NCBI GenBank assembly: GCA_964016885.1
Contig: OZ024748.1
Location: 37,773,047-37,837,046, forward strand
From: Eledone cirrhosa
Taxonomy: Eukaryota > Mollusca > Cephalopoda > Octopoda > Eledonidae
Length of the DNA stretch: 64,000 nucleotides
Direction of reading: 5' to 3'
Both the position numbers and the translations under genes were made by a program. This document shows, piece by piece, positions 24,801 through 37,835 of this stretch. Each line of letters starts with the position of its first letter. The stretch's first letter is position 1. Under the pieces are notes generated by a model. It worked only from the letters and a program-made list of their open reading frames with translations. It did not search any database and was not told the DNA's origin.

Positions 24801-26044
24801 GAGGTAAGAGTTGTGATTAAAAAGAAGGAATAATATAAAGAATGTTGCGAAGGAGGTAAGTGTTGTGATTAATAAGAAGGAAAAATATAGAGAATGTTGC
24901 GTAGGAGGTAAGTGTTGTGATTAAAAAGAAGGAAAAATATAAAGAATGTTGCGAAGGGGGTAAGAGTTGTGATTAAAAAGAAAGAAAATTATTTAGAATG
25001 TTGCGAAGGAGGTAAGTGTTGTGAATAAAAAGAAGGAAAAATATAAAGAAAGTGTTGTGATTAAAAAGAAGGAAAAATATAAAAAATGTTGCGAAGGAGG
25101 TAAGTGTTGTGATTAAAAAGAAGGAAAAATATAAAGAATGTTGCGAAGGATGTAAGTGTTGTGATTAAAAAGAAGGAAAAATATAGAGAATGTTGCGAAG
25201 GAGGTAAGTGTTGTGATTAAAAAGAAGGAAAAATATAAAGAATGTTGCGAAGGGGGTAAGAGTTGTGATTAAAAAGAAAGAAAATTATTTAGAATGTTGC
25301 AAAGGAGGTAAGTGTTGTGATTAAAAAGAACGAAAAATATAAAGAATGTTGCGAAGGAGGTAAGTGTTGTGATTAAAAAGAAGGAAAAATATAAAGAATG
25401 TTACGAAGGAGGTAAGAGTTGTGATTAAAAAGAAAGAAAAATATAAATAAAGAATGTTGCGAAGGAGGTAAGTGTTGAGATTGAAAAGAAGGAAAAATAT
25501 AAAGAATGTTGCGAAAGAGGTAAGAGTTGTGATTAAAAAGAAGAGAAAATATAAAGAATGTTGCGAAGTAGGTAAGAGTGTTGATTAAAAAGAAGGAAAA
25601 TTATAAAGAATGTTGCGAAGGAGGTAACTGTTGTGATTAAAAAGAAGGAAAAATATAAATAATGTTACGAAGGAGGTAAGAGTTGTGATTAAAAAGAAGG
25701 AAAAATATAAAGAAATTTACGAAGGAGTTAAGCGTGGTGATTAAAAAGAAGGTAAACTATAAAGAATGTTACGAAGGAGGTAAGTGTTGTGATTAAAAAG
25801 AAGGATAAATATAAGGAAATTTACGAAGGAGGTAAGAGTGGTGATTAAAAAGAAGGAAAAATATAAAAATTGTTGCGAAGGAGGTAAGAGTGTTGATTAA
25901 AAAGAAGGAAAAATATAAAGAATGTTGCGAAGGAGGTAAGTGTTGTGATTAAAAAAAAGGAAAAATATACAGAATGTTACGAAGGAGGTAAGTTTTGCGA
26001 TTAAAAAGAATGAAAAGTATAAAGAATATTGCGAAGGAGGAAAG
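24801..26044 (+). repeat. Satellite monomers between the 2868-bp and 970-bp blocks
   Basis: This is 52-bp satellite without a local tandem HOR. It holds the first 36-bp truncated monomer (junction near 25051), the GGAATAATATAAAG and TTAATAAGAAGG variants shared with the 2063-bp family further right, and two GAAAATTATTTAG monomers. No gene or unique sequence is visible. Confidence 0.7.
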
Positions 26045-27970
26045 TGTTGTGATTAAAAAGAAGGATAAATATAAAGAATGTTGCGAAGAAGGTAATTGTT
26101 GCAATTAAAAAGAAAGACAAATATAAAGAATGTTGCGAAGGAGGTAAGAGTGGTGATTAAAAAGAAGGAAAAATATAAAGAAATTTACGAAGGAGGTAAG
26201 CGTGGTGATTAAAAAGAAGGTAAACTATAAAGAATATCGTGAAGGAGGTAAGTGTTGTGTTTAAAAAGAAGGAAAAATATAAAGGAATTTACGAAGGAAG
26301 TAAGAGTGGTGATATAAAAAGAAGGAAAAATATAATGAATATTGCGAAAGAGTTAAGTGCTGTGATTAAAAAGAAGGAAAAATATAAAGAATGTTACGAA
26401 GGAGGTAAGAGTTGTGATTAAAAAGAAGAAAAAGTATAAAGAATGTTGCGAAGGAGGTAGTGTTGTGATTAAAAAGAAGGAAAAATATAAAGAATGTTAA
26501 GAAGGAGGTAAGTGTTGTGATTAAAAAGAAGGATAAATATAAGGAAATTTACGAAGGAGGTAAGAGTGGTGATTAAAAAGAAGGAAAAATATAAAAATTG
26601 TGGCGAAGGAGGTAAGTGTTGTGATTAAAAAGAAGGAAAAATATAAAGAATGTTGCGAAGGAGGTAGTGTTGTGATTAAAAAGAAGGAAAAATATAAAGA
26701 ATGTTACGAAGGAGGTAAGTATTGTGATTAAAAATAAGGAAAAATATAAAGAATGTTGCGAAGGGGGTAAGAGTTGTGATTAAAAAGAAAGAAAATTATT
26801 TAGAATGTTGCGAAGGAGGTAAGTGTTGTGAATAAAAAGAAGGAAAAATATAAAGAAAGTGTTGTGATTAAAAAGAAGTAACAATATAAAGAATGTTGCG
26901 AAGGAGGTAAGTATTGTGATTAAAAATAAGGAAAAATATAAAAAATGTTGCGAAGGAGGTAAGTGTTGTGATTAAAAAGAAGGAAAAATATAAAAATGTT
27001 GCGAAGGAGGTAAGTGTTGTGATTAAAAAGAAGGATAAATATAAAGAATGTTGCGAAGAAGGTAATTGTTGCAATTAAAAAGAAAGACAAATATAAAGAA
27101 TGTTGCGAAGGAGGTAAGAGTGGTGATTAAAAAGAAGGAAAAATATAAAGAAATTTACGAAGGAGGTAAGCGTGGTGATTAAAAAGAAGGTAAACTATAA
27201 AGAATATCGTGAAGGAGGTAAGTGTTGTGTTTAAAAAGAAGGAAAAATATAAAGGAATTTACGAAGGAGGTAAGAGTGGTGATATAAAAAGAAGGAAAAA
27301 TATAAAGAATATTGCGAAAGAGGTAAGTGCTGTGATTAAAAAGAAGGAAAAATATAAAGAATGTTACGAAAGAGGTAAGAGTTGTGATTAAAAAGAAGAA
27401 AAAGTATAAAGAATGTTGCGAAGGAGGTAGTGTTGTGATTAAAAAGAAGGAAAAATATAAAGAATGTTAAGAAGGAGGTAAGTGTTGTGATTAAAAAGAA
27501 GGATAAATATAAGGAAATTTACGAAGGAGGTAAGAGTGGTGATTAAAAAGAAGGAAAAATATAAAAATTGTTGCGAAGGAGGTAAGTGTTGTGATTAAAA
27601 AGAAGGAAAAATATAAAGAATGTTGCGAAGGAGGTAGTGTTGTGATTAAAAAGAAGGAAAAATATAAAGAATGTTACGAAGGAGGTAAGTATTGTGATTA
27701 AAAATAAGGAAAAATATAAAGAATGTTGAGAAGGGGGTAAGAGTTGTGATTAAAAAGAAAGAAAATTATTTAGAATGTTGCGAAGGAGGTAAGTGTTGTG
27801 AATAAAAAGAAGGAAAAATATAAAGAAAGTGTTGTGATTAAAAAGAAGTAACAATATAAAGAATGTTGCGAAGGAGGTAAGTATTGTGATTAAAAAGAAG
27901 GAAAAATATAAAAAATGTTGCGAAGGAGGTAAGTGTTGTGATTAAAAAGAAGGAAAAATATAAAGAATGT
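26045..27970 (+). repeat. HOR block: 970-bp unit, two copies
   Basis: GTAATTGTTGC markers at 26094 and 27064 and the segments beginning at 26239 and 27209 are each 970 bp apart. The length is 18 bp short of 19 monomers. Most of that comes from the 36-bp truncated monomer carried in each copy (junctions near 26858 and 27828). Copies differ by scattered single bases, for example GAAGTAAG versus GGTAAG near 26299. Confidence 0.85.
26839..26874 (+). repeat. 36-bp truncated monomer (16-bp deletion), representative copy
   Basis: A 16-bp deletion removes consensus positions 47-52 and 1-10, joining ...TATAAAGAA directly to AGTGTTGTG. The same junction recurs, by my reading, at about 25051, 26858, 27828, 38079, 39986, 42049, 44475, 47104, 49060, 49668, 51884, 54252, 55015 and 58005. 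It is always preceded by a monomer with the TGAATAAAAAG form. It arose once and spread by HOR amplification and exchange. None was seen left of 25 kb or right of 58.1 kb. Confidence 0.85.
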
Positions 27971-30900
27971 TGCGAAGGAGGTAAGTGTTGTGATTAAAAG
28001 GAAGGGAAAATATAAAGAATGTTGCGAAGGAGGTAAGAGTTGTGCTTAAAAAGAAGGAAAAATATAAAAAAATGTTGCGAAGGAGGTAAGTGTTGTGATT
28101 AAAAAGAAGGAAAAATATAAAGAATGTTGCGAAGGAGGTCAGTGTTGTGATTAAAAGGAAGGGAAAATATAAAGAATGTTGCGAAGGAGGTAAGTGTTGT
28201 GATTAAAAAAAGGAAAAATATACAGAATGTTGCGAAGGAGGTAAGTGTTGTGATTAAAAAGAATGAAAAATATAAAGAATGTTGCGAAGCAGGATAGTGT
28301 TGTGATTAAGAAGAAGGATAAATATAAAGAATGTTGCGAAGAAGGTAATTGTTGCAATTAAAAAGAAAGACAAATATAAAGAATGTTGCGAAGGAGGTAA
28401 GAGTTGTGATTAAAAAGAAGGAAAATATAAAGAATGTTGCGAAGGAGGTAAGAGTTGTGATTAAAAAGAAGGAAAAATATAAAGAAACTTACGAAGGAGG
28501 TAAGAGTTGTGATTAAAAAGAAGGAAAAATATAAAGAATGTTGCGAAGGAGGTAAGTGTTGTGATTAAAAAGAAGGAAAAATATAAAGAATGTTACGAAG
28601 GAGGTAAGAGTGGTGATTAAAAAGAAGGAAAAATATAAAGAATATTGCGAAGGAGGTAAGTGTTGTGTTTAAAAAGAAGGAAAAATATAAAGAATGTTGC
28701 GTAAGAGGTAAGTCTTGTGATTAAAAAGAAGAAAAAATATAAAGAATGATGCGAAGGGGGTAGAGTTGTGATTAAAAAGAAGGAATAATATAAAGAATGT
28801 TGCGAAGGAGGTAAGTGTTGTGATTAAAAAGAAGGAAAAATATAGAGAATGTTGCGAAGGGGGTAAGAGTTGTGATTAAAAAGAAAGAAAATTATTTAGA
28901 ATGTTGCGAAGGAGGTAAGTGTTCTGAATAAAAAGAAGGAAAAATATAAAGAATGTTGCGAAGTAGGTAACAGTTGTGATTAAAAAGAAGGAAAAATATA
29001 AAAAATGTTGCGAATGAGGTAAGTGTTGTGATTAAAAAGAAGGAAAAATATAAAGGATGTTGCGAAGGAGGTAAGTTTTGTGATTAAAAGGAAGGGAAAA
29101 TATAAAGAATGTTGCGAAGGAGGTAAGAGTTGTGATTAAAAAGAGGAACAAATATAAAAAATGTTGCGAAGGAGGTAAGTGTTGTGATTAACAGGAAGGG
29201 AAAATATAAAGAATGTTGCGAAGAAGGTAAGTGTTGTGATTAAAAAAAAGGAAAAATATACAGAATGTTGCGAAGGAGGTAAGTGTTGTGATTAAAAAGA
29301 AGGAAAAATATAAAGAATGTTGCGAAGGAGGAAAGTGTTGTGATTAAAAAGAAGGATAAATATAAAGAATGTTGCGAAGGAGGTAATTGTTGCAATTAAA
29401 AAGAAAGACAAATATAAAGAATGTTGCGAAAGATGTAAGTGTTGTGATTAAAAAGAAGGAAAAATATAAAGAATGTTGCGAAGCAGGTAAGAGTGTTGAT
29501 TAAAAAGAAGGAAAAATATAAAGAATGTTGAGAAGGAGGTAAGTGTTGTGATTAAAAAGCAGGAAAAATATAAAGAATGTTACGAAGTAGGTAAGTGTTG
29601 TGATTAAAAAGAAGGAAAAATATAAAGAAATTTACGAAGGAGATAAGAGTAGTGATAAAAAGAAGGAAAAATATAAAGAATGTTGCCATGGAGGTAAGTG
29701 TTGTGTTTAAAAAAAAGGAAAAATATAAAGATGTTGCGAAAGAGGTAAGTGTTCTGATTAAAAAGAAGGAAAAATATAAAGAAATTTACGAAGGAGGTAA
29801 GTGTTGTGTTTAAAAAGAAGGAAAAATATAAAGATATTGCGAAAGAGTTAAGTGTTGTGATTAAAAAGAAGGAAAAATATAAAGAATGTTGCGAAGGAGG
29901 TAAGTGTGGAGATTAAAAAGAAGGAAAAATATAAAGAAGTTGCGAAGGAGGTAAGAGTGGTGATAAAAAGAAGGAAAAATATAAAGAATGTTGCGAAGGA
30001 GGTAAGTGTTGTGATTAAAAAGAAGAAAAAATATAAAGAATGTTGCGAAGGGGGTAAGAGTTGTGAATAAAAAGAAAGAAAAATATAAAGAATGATGCGA
30101 AGGAGGAAAGTGTTGTGATTTAAAGAAGGACAAATATAAAGAATGTTGCGAAGGAGGTAAGTGTTGTGTTTAAAAAGAAGGAAAAATATAAAGAAATTTA
30201 CGAAGGAGGTAAGAGTGGTGATATAAAAAGAAGGAATAATATAAAAATATTGCGAAAGAGGTAAGTGTTGTGATTAAAAAGAAGAAAAAGTATAAAGAAT
30301 GTTGCGAAGGAGGTAGTGTTGTGATTAAAAAGAAGGAAAAATATAAAAAATGTTGCGAAGGAGGTAAGTGTTGTGATTAAAAAGAAGGAAAAATATAAAG
30401 AATGTTGCGAAGGAGGTAAGTATTGTGATTAAAAAGAAGGAAAAATATAAAAAATGTTGCGAAGGAGGTAAGTGTTGTGATTAAAAAGAAGGAAAAATAT
30501 AAAGAATGTTGCGAAGGAGGTAAGTGTTGTGATTAAAAGGAAGGGAAAATATAAAGAATGTTGCGAAGGAGGTAAGAGTTGTGCTTAAAAAGAAGGAAAA
30601 ATATAAAAAAATGTTGCGAAGGAGGTAAGTGTTGTGATTAAAAAGAAGGAAAAATATAAAGAATGTTGCGAAGGAGGTCAGTGTTGTGATTAAAAGGAAG
30701 GGAAAATATAAAGAATGTTGCGAAGGAGGTAAGTGTTGTGATTAAAAAAAGGAAAAATATACAGAATGTTGCGAAGGAGGTAAGTGTTGTGATTAAAAAG
30801 AATGAAAAATATAAAGAATGTTGCGAAGCAGGATAGTGTTGTGATTAAGAAGAAGGATAAATATAAAGAATGTTGCGAAGAAGGTAATTGTTGCAATTAA

Positions 30901-32880
30901 AAAGAAAGACAAATATAAAGAATGTTGCGAAGGAGGTAAGAGTTGTGATTAAAAAGAAGGAAAATATAAAGAATGTTGCGAAGGAGGTAAGAGTTGTGAT
31001 TAAAAAGAAGGAAAAATATAAAGAAACTTACGAAGGAGGTAAGAGTTGTGATTAAAAAGAAGGAAAAATATAAAGAATGTTGCGAAGGAGGTAAGTGTTG
31101 TGATTAAAAAGAAGGAAAAATATAAAGAATGTTACGAAGGAGGTAAGAGTGGTGATTAAAAAGAAGGAAAAATATAAAGAATATTGCGAAGGAGGTAAGT
31201 GTTGTGTTTAAAAAGAAGGAAAAATATAAAGAATGTTGCGTAAGAGGTAAGTCTTGTGATTAAAAAGAAGAAAAAATATAAAGAATGATGCGAAGGGGGT
31301 AGAGTTGTGATTAAAAAGAAGGAATAATATAAAGAATGTTGCGAAGGAGGTAAGTGTTGTGATTAAAAAGAAGGAAAAATATAGAGAATGTTGCGAAGGG
31401 GGTAAGAGTTGTGATTAAAAAGAAAGAAAATTATTTAGAATGTTGCGAAGGAGGTAAGTGTTCTGAATAAAAAGAAGGAAAAATATAAAGAATGTTGCGA
31501 AGTAGGTAACAGTTGTGATTAAAAAGAAGGAAAAATATAAAAAATGTTGCGAATGAGGTAAGTGTTGTGATTAAAAAGAAGGAAAAATATAAAGGATGTT
31601 GCGAAGGAGGTAAGTTTTGTGATTAAAAGGAAGGGAAAATATAAAGAATGTTGCGAAGGAGGTAAGAGTTGTGATTAAAAAGAGGAACAAATATAAAAAA
31701 TGTTGCGAAGGAGGTAAGTGTTGTGATTAACAGGAAGGGAAAATATAAAGAATGTTGCGAAGAAGGTAAGTGTTGTGATTAAAAAAAAGGAAAAATATAC
31801 AGAATGTTGCGAAGGAGGTAAGTGTTGTGATTAAAAAGAAGGAAAAATATAAAGAATGTTGCGAAGGAGGAAAGTGTTGTGATTAAAAAGAAGGATAAAT
31901 ATAAAGAATGTTGCGAAGGAGGTAATTGTTGCAATTAAAAAGAAAGACAAATATAAAGAATGTTGCGAAAGATGTAAGTGTTGTGATTAAAAAGAAGGAA
32001 AAATATAAAGAATGTTGCGAAGCAGGTAAGAGTGTTGATTAAAAAGAAGGAAAAATATAAAGAATGTTGAGAAGGAGGTAAGTGTTGTGATTAAAAAGCA
32101 GGAAAAATATAAAGAATGTTACGAAGTAGGTAAGTGTTGTGATTAAAAAGAAGGAAAAATATAAAGAAATTTACGAAGGAGATAAGAGTAGTGATAAAAA
32201 GAAGGAAAAATATAAAGAATGTTGCCATGGAGGTAAGTGTTGTGTTTAAAAAAAAGGAAAAATATAAAGATGTTGCGAAAGAGGTAAGTGTTCTGATTAA
32301 AAAGAAGGAAAAATATAAAGAAATTTACGAAGGAGGTAAGTGTTGTGTTTAAAAAGAAGGAAAAATATAAAGATATTGCGAAAGAGTTAAGTGTTGTGAT
32401 TAAAAAGAAGGAAAAATATAAAGAATGTTGCGAAGGAGGTAAGTGTGGAGATTAAAAAGAAGGAAAAATATAAAGAAGTTGCGAAGGAGGTAAGAGTGGT
32501 GATAAAAAGAAGGAAAAATATAAAGAATGTTGCGAAGGAGGTAAGTGTTGTGATTAAAAAGAAGAAAAAATATAAAGAATGTTGCGAAGGGGGTAAGAGT
32601 TGTGAATAAAAAGAAAGAAAAATATAAAGAATGATGCGAAGGAGGAAAGTGTTGTGATTTAAAGAAGGACAAATATAAAGAATGTTGCGAAGGAGGTAAG
32701 TGTTGTGTTTAAAAAGAAGGAAAAATATAAAGAAATTTACGAAGGAGGTAAGAGTGGTGATATAAAAAGAAGGAATAATATAAAAATATTGCGAAAGAGG
32801 TAAGTGTTGTGATTAAAAAGAAGAAAAAGTATAAAGAATGTTGCGAAGGAGGTAGTGTTGTGATTAAAAAGAAGGAAAAA
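27881..32880 (+). repeat. HOR block: 2539-bp unit, two near-identical copies
   Basis: Copies span about 27881-30419 and 30420-32880. GTATTGTGAT is at 27881 and 30420, and the repeat-derived open frames at 28151/30690 and 29861/32400 are all separated by 2539 bp. Within the copies I saw almost no differences over 2.4 kb, including rare variants such as TTGCCATGG, GAGGAACAAATA and TTAACAGGAAGGG. That implies a very recent duplication, or an assembly duplicate. The unit is about 49 monomers minus 9 bp. Confidence 0.9.
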
Positions 32881-32999
32881 TATAAAGAATGTTACGAAGG
32901 AGGTAAGCGTGGTGATTAAAAAGAAGGTGAACTATAAAGAATGTTACGAAGGAGGTAAGTGTTGTGATTAAAAAGAAGGATAAATATAAGGAAATTTAC
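32881..32999 (+). repeat. Two-monomer junction between the 2539-bp and 1815-bp blocks
   Basis: Similarity to the 2539-bp unit ends near 32880 and the 1815-bp unit begins near 33000. The bases between are ordinary satellite and match the segment that precedes the same position in later units only in part, so this is the recombination junction between the two HOR families. Confidence 0.6.
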
Positions 33000-35900
33000 G
33001 AAGGAGGTAAGAGTGTTGATTAAAAAGAAGGAAAAATATAAAAAATGTTGCGAAGGAGGTAAGTGTTGTGATAAAAAAAAAGGAAAAATATAAAGAATGT
33101 TGCAAAGTAGGTAAGAGTGTTGATTAAAAAGAAGGAAAAATATAAAGAATGTTGCGAATGAGGTAAGTGTTGTGATTAAAAAAAAGGAAAAATATACAGA
33201 ATGTTACGAAGGAGGTAAGTTTTGCGATTAAAAAGAATGAAAAATATAAAGAATGTTGCGAAGGAGGAAAGTGTTGTGATTAAAAAGAAGGATAAATATA
33301 AAGAATGTTGCGAAGAAGGTAATTGTTGCAATTAAAAAGAAAGACAAATATAAAGAATGTTGCGAAGGAGGTAAGAGTTGTGATTAAAAAGAAGGAAAAT
33401 ATAAAGAATGTTGCGAAGGAGGTAAGAGTTGGGATTAAAAAGAAGGAAAAATATAAAGAATGTTGCGAAGGAGGTAAGAGTGGTGATTAAAAAGAAGGAA
33501 AAGTATAAAGAATGTTGCGAAGGAGGTAAGTGTTGAGATTAAAAAGAAGGAAAAATATAAAGAATGTTGCGAAGGAGGTAAGAGTTGTGATTAAAAAGAA
33601 GAGAAAATATAAAGAATGTTACTAAGGAGGTAAGAGTTGTGATTAAAAAGAAGGAAAAATATAAAGAAATTTACGAAGGAGGTAAGCGTGGTGATTAAAA
33701 AGAAGGTAAACTATAAAGAATATCGTGAAGGAGGTAAGTGTTGTGTTTAAAAAGAAGGAAAAATATAAAGGAATTTACGAAGGAGGTAAGAGTGGTGATA
33801 TAAAAAGAAGGAAGAATATAAAGAATATTGCGAAAGAGGTAAGTGCTGTGATTAAAAAGAAGGAAAAATATAAAGAATGTTACGAAGGAGGTAAGAGTTG
33901 TGATTAAAAAGAAGAAAAAGTATAAAGAATGTTGCGAAGGAGGTAGTGTTGTGATTAAAAAGAAGGAAAAATAAAAAGAATGTTAAGAAGGAGGTAAGTG
34001 TTGTGATTAAAAAGAAGGATAAATATTAGGAAATTTACGAAGCAGGTAAGAGTGGTGATTAAAAAGAAGGAAAAATATAAAAATTGTTGCGAAGGAGGTA
34101 AGTGTTGTGATTAAAAAGAAGGAAAAATATAAAGAATGTTGCGAAGGAGGTAAGTATTGTGATTAAAAATAAGGAAAAATATAAAGAATGTTGCGAAGGA
34201 GGTAAGTGTTGTGATTAAAAAGAAGAAAAAATATAAAGAATGTTGCGAAGGGGGTAAGAGTTGTGATTAAAAAGAAAGAAAAATATAAAGAATGATGCGA
34301 AGGAGGAAAGTGTTGTGTTTTAAAGAAGGACAAATATAAAGAATGTTGCGAAGGAGGTAAGTGTTGTGTTTAAAAAGAAGGAAAAATATAAAGAAATTTA
34401 CGAAGGAGGTAAGAGTGGTGATATAAAGAAGGAATAATATAAAAATATTGCGAAAGAGGTAAGTGTTGTGATTAAAAAGAAGAAAAAGTATAAAGAATGT
34501 TGCGAAGGAGGTAGTGTTGTGATTAAAAAGAAGGAAAAATATAAAGAATGTTACGAAGGAGGTAAGAGTTGTGATTAAAAAGAAGGAAAAATATAAAGAA
34601 ATTTACGAAGGAGGTAAGCGTGGTGATTAAAAAGAAGGTGAACTATAAAGAATGTTACGAAGGAGGTAAGTGTTGTGATTAAAAAGAAGGATAAATATAA
34701 GGAAATTTACGAAGGAGGTAAGAGTGGTGATTAAAAAGAAGGAAAAATATAAAAATTGTTGCGAAGGAGGTAAGTGTTGTGATTAAAAAGAAGGAAAAAT
34801 ATAAAGAATGTTGCGAAGGAGGTAAGAGTGTTGATTAAAAAGAAGGAAAAATATAAAAAATGTTGCGAAGGAGGTAAGTGTTGTGATAAAAAAAAAGGAA
34901 AAATATAAAGAATGTTGCAAAGTAGGTAAGAGTGTTGATTAAAAAGAAGGAAAAATATAAAGAATGTTGCGAATGAGGTAAGTGTTGTGATTAAAAAAAA
35001 GGAAAAATATACAGAATGTTACGAAGGAGGTAAGTTTTGCGATTAAAAAGAATGAAAAATATAAAGAATGTTGCGAAGGAGGAAAGTGTTGTGATTAAAA
35101 AGAAGGATAAATATAAAGAATGTTGCGAAGAAGGTAATTGTTGCAATTAAAAAGAAAGACAAATATAAAGAATGTTGCGAAGGAGGTAAGAGTTGTGATT
35201 AAAAAGAAGGAAAATATAAAGAATGTTGCGAAGGAGGTAAGAGTTGGGATTAAAAAGAAGGAAAAATATAAAGAATGTTGCGAAGGAGGTAAGAGTGGTG
35301 ATTAAAAAGAAGGAAAAATATAAAGAATGTTGCGAAGGAGGTAAGTGTTGAGATTAAAAAGAAGGAAAAATATAAAGAATGTTGCGAAGGAGGTAAGAGT
35401 TGTGATTAAAAAGAAGAGAAAATATAAAGAATGTTACTAAGGAGGTAAGAGTTGTGATTAAAAAGAAGGAAAAATATAAAGAAATTTACGAAGGAGGTAA
35501 GCGTGGTGATTAAAAAGAAGGTAAACTATAAAGAATATCGTGAAGGAGGTAAGTGTTGTGTTTAAAATGAAGGAAAAATATAAAGGAATTTACGAAGGAG
35601 GTAAGAGTGGTGATATAAAAAGAAGGAAAAATATAAAGAATATTGCGAAAGAGGTAAGTGCTGTGATTAAAAAGAAGGAAAAATATAAAGAATGTTACGA
35701 AGGAGGTAAGAGTTGTGATTAAAAAGAAGAAAAAGTATAAAGAATGTTGCGAAGGAGGTAGTGTTGTGATTAAAAAGAAGGAAAAATAAAAAGAATGTTA
35801 AGAAGGAGGTAAGTGTTGTGATTAAAAAGAAGGATAAATATTAGGAAATTTACGAAGCAGGTAAGAGTGGTGATTAAAAAGAAGGAAAAATATAAAAATT

Positions 35901-37835
35901 GTTGCGAAGGAGGTAAGTGTTGTGATTAAAAAGAAGGAAAAATATAAAGAATGTTGCGAAGGAGGTAAGTATTGTGATTAAAAATAAGGAAAAATATAAA
36001 GAATGTTGCGAAGGAGGTAAGTGTTGTGATTAAAAAGAAGAAAAAATATAAAGAATGTTGCGAAGGGGGTAAGAGTTGTGATTAAAAAGAAAGAAAAATA
36101 TAAAGAATGATGCGAAGGAGGAAAGTGTTGTGTTTTAAAGAAGGACAAATATAAAGAATGTTGCGAAGGAGGTAAGTGTTGTGTTTAAAAAGAAGGAAAA
36201 ATATAAAGAAATTTACGAAGGAGGTAAGAGTGGTGATATAAAGAAGGAATAATATAAAAATATTGCGAAAGAGGTAAGTGTTGTGATTAAAAAGAAGAAA
36301 AAGTATAAAGAATGTTGCGAAGGAGGTAGTGTTGTGATTAAAAAGAAGGAAAAATATAAAGAATGTTACGAAGGAGGTAAGAGTTGTGATTAAAAAGAAG
36401 GAAAAATATAAAGAAATTTACGAAGGAGGTAAGCGTGGTGATTAAAAAGAAGGTGAACTATAAAGAATGTTACGAAGGAGGTAAGTGTTGTGATTAAAAA
36501 GAAGGATAAATATAAGGAAATTTACGAAGGAGGTAAGAGTGGTGATTAAAAAGAAGGAAAAATATAAAAATTGTTGCGAAGGAGGTAAGTGTTGTGATTA
36601 AAAAGAAGGAAAAATATAAAGAATGTTGCGAAGGAGGTAAGAGTGTTGATTAAAAAGAAGGAAAAATATAAAAAATGTTGCGAAGGAGGTAAGTGTTGTG
36701 ATAAAAAAAAAGGAAAAATATAAAGAATGTTGCAAAGTAGGTAAGAGTGTTGATTAAAAAGAAGGAAAAATATAAAGAATGTTGCGAATGAGGTAAGTGT
36801 TGTGATTAAAAAAAAGGAAAAATATACAGAATGTTACGAAGGAGGTAAGTTTTGCGATTAAAAAGAATGAAAAATATAAAGAATGTTGCGAAGGAGGAAA
36901 GTGTTGTGATTAAAAAGAAGGATAAATATAAAGAATGTTGCGAAGAAGGTAATTGTTGCAATTAAAAAGAAAGACAAATATAAAGAATGTTGCGAAGGAG
37001 GTAAGAGTTGTGATTAAAAAGAAGGAAAATATAAAGAATGTTGCGAAGGAGGTAAGAGTTGGGATTAAAAAGAAGGAAAAATATAAAGAATGTTGCGAAG
37101 GAGGTAAGAGTGGTGATTAAAAAGAAGGAAAAATATAAAGAATGTTGCGAAGGAGGTAAGTGTTGAGATTAAAAAGAAGGAAAAATATAAAGAATGTTGC
37201 GAAGGAGGTAAGAGTTGTGATTAAAAAGAAGAGAAAATATAAAGAATGTTACTAAGGAGGTAAGAGTTGTGATTAAAAAGAAGGAAAAATATAAAGAAAT
37301 TTACGAAGGAGGTAAGCGTGGTGATTAAAAAGAAGGTAAACTATAAAGAATATCGTGAAGGAGGTAAGTGTTGTGTTTAAAAAGAACGAAAAATATAAAG
37401 GAATTTACGAAGGAGGTAAGAGTGGTGATATAAAAAGAAGGAAAAATATAAAGAATATTGCGAAAGAGGTAAGTGCTGTGATTAAAAAGAAGGAAAAATA
37501 TAAAGAATGTTACGAAGGAGGTAAGAGTTGTGATTAAAAAGAAGAAAAAGTATAAAGAATGTTGCGAAGGAGGTAGTGTTGTGATTAAAAAGAAGGAAAA
37601 ATAAAAAGAATGTTAAGAAGGAGGTAAGTGTTGTGATTAAAAAGAAGGATAAATATTAGGAAATTTACGAAGGAGGTAAGAGTGGTGATTAAAAAGAAGG
37701 AAAAATATAAAAATTGTTGCGAAGGAGGTAAGTGTTGTGATTAAAAAGAAGGAAAAATATAAAGAATGTTGCGAAGGAGGTAAGTATTGTGATTAAAAAT
37801 AAGGAAAAATATAAAGAATGTTGCGAAGGAGGTAA
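33000..37835 (+). repeat. HOR block: 1815-bp unit, about 2.7 copies
   Basis: Units run about 33000-34814, 34815-36629, and a partial copy to 37835. AAGTGTTGTGATAAA markers at 33061, 34876 and 36691, and the segments at 33725, 35540 and 37355, are all exactly 1815 bp apart (35 monomers minus 5). The first copy has a GATTAAAAAGAAGGAAGAATA type change near 33812 and copy 2 has GTTTAAAATGAAGG near 35562, so single-base differences exist but are rare. Rare forms include GGATAAATATTAGG and an A9 run in GTGATAAAAAAAAAGG. Confidence 0.9.

Noticed and set aside
26239..26421. A 60-codon lysine-rich frame (VVFKKKEKYKGIYEGGK...) recurring at 16363, 26239, 27209, 33725, 35540, 37355, 39262, 41325, 43959, 46588 and 51367
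   Set aside because: It is four consecutive satellite monomers, kept open by a GTGTTTAAA monomer and a 53-bp GATATAAAAAG monomer. It starts at GTG, not ATG. Its recurrence follows HOR spacing exactly, so conservation is that of the DNA repeat. I saw no sign of codon-level selection.
29861..30133. Minus-strand frames of 60-90 codons rich in Phe, Leu and Ile that look like membrane proteins (e.g. 29861-30133, 32400-32672, 53501-53773, 57046-57318)
   Set aside because: The minus strand has only one stop triplet per 52 bp, so frames of about 51 codons are expected by default and small indels extend them. The ones checked begin at TTG. The hydrophobic look comes from the T-rich, C-containing complement of an A/G-rich repeat.
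30420..32880. Treating the second 2539-bp copy as a certain biological duplication
   Set aside because: Near-identity over this length in a satellite can also arise in assembly. Read support cannot be judged from sequence, so it is reported with that caution.
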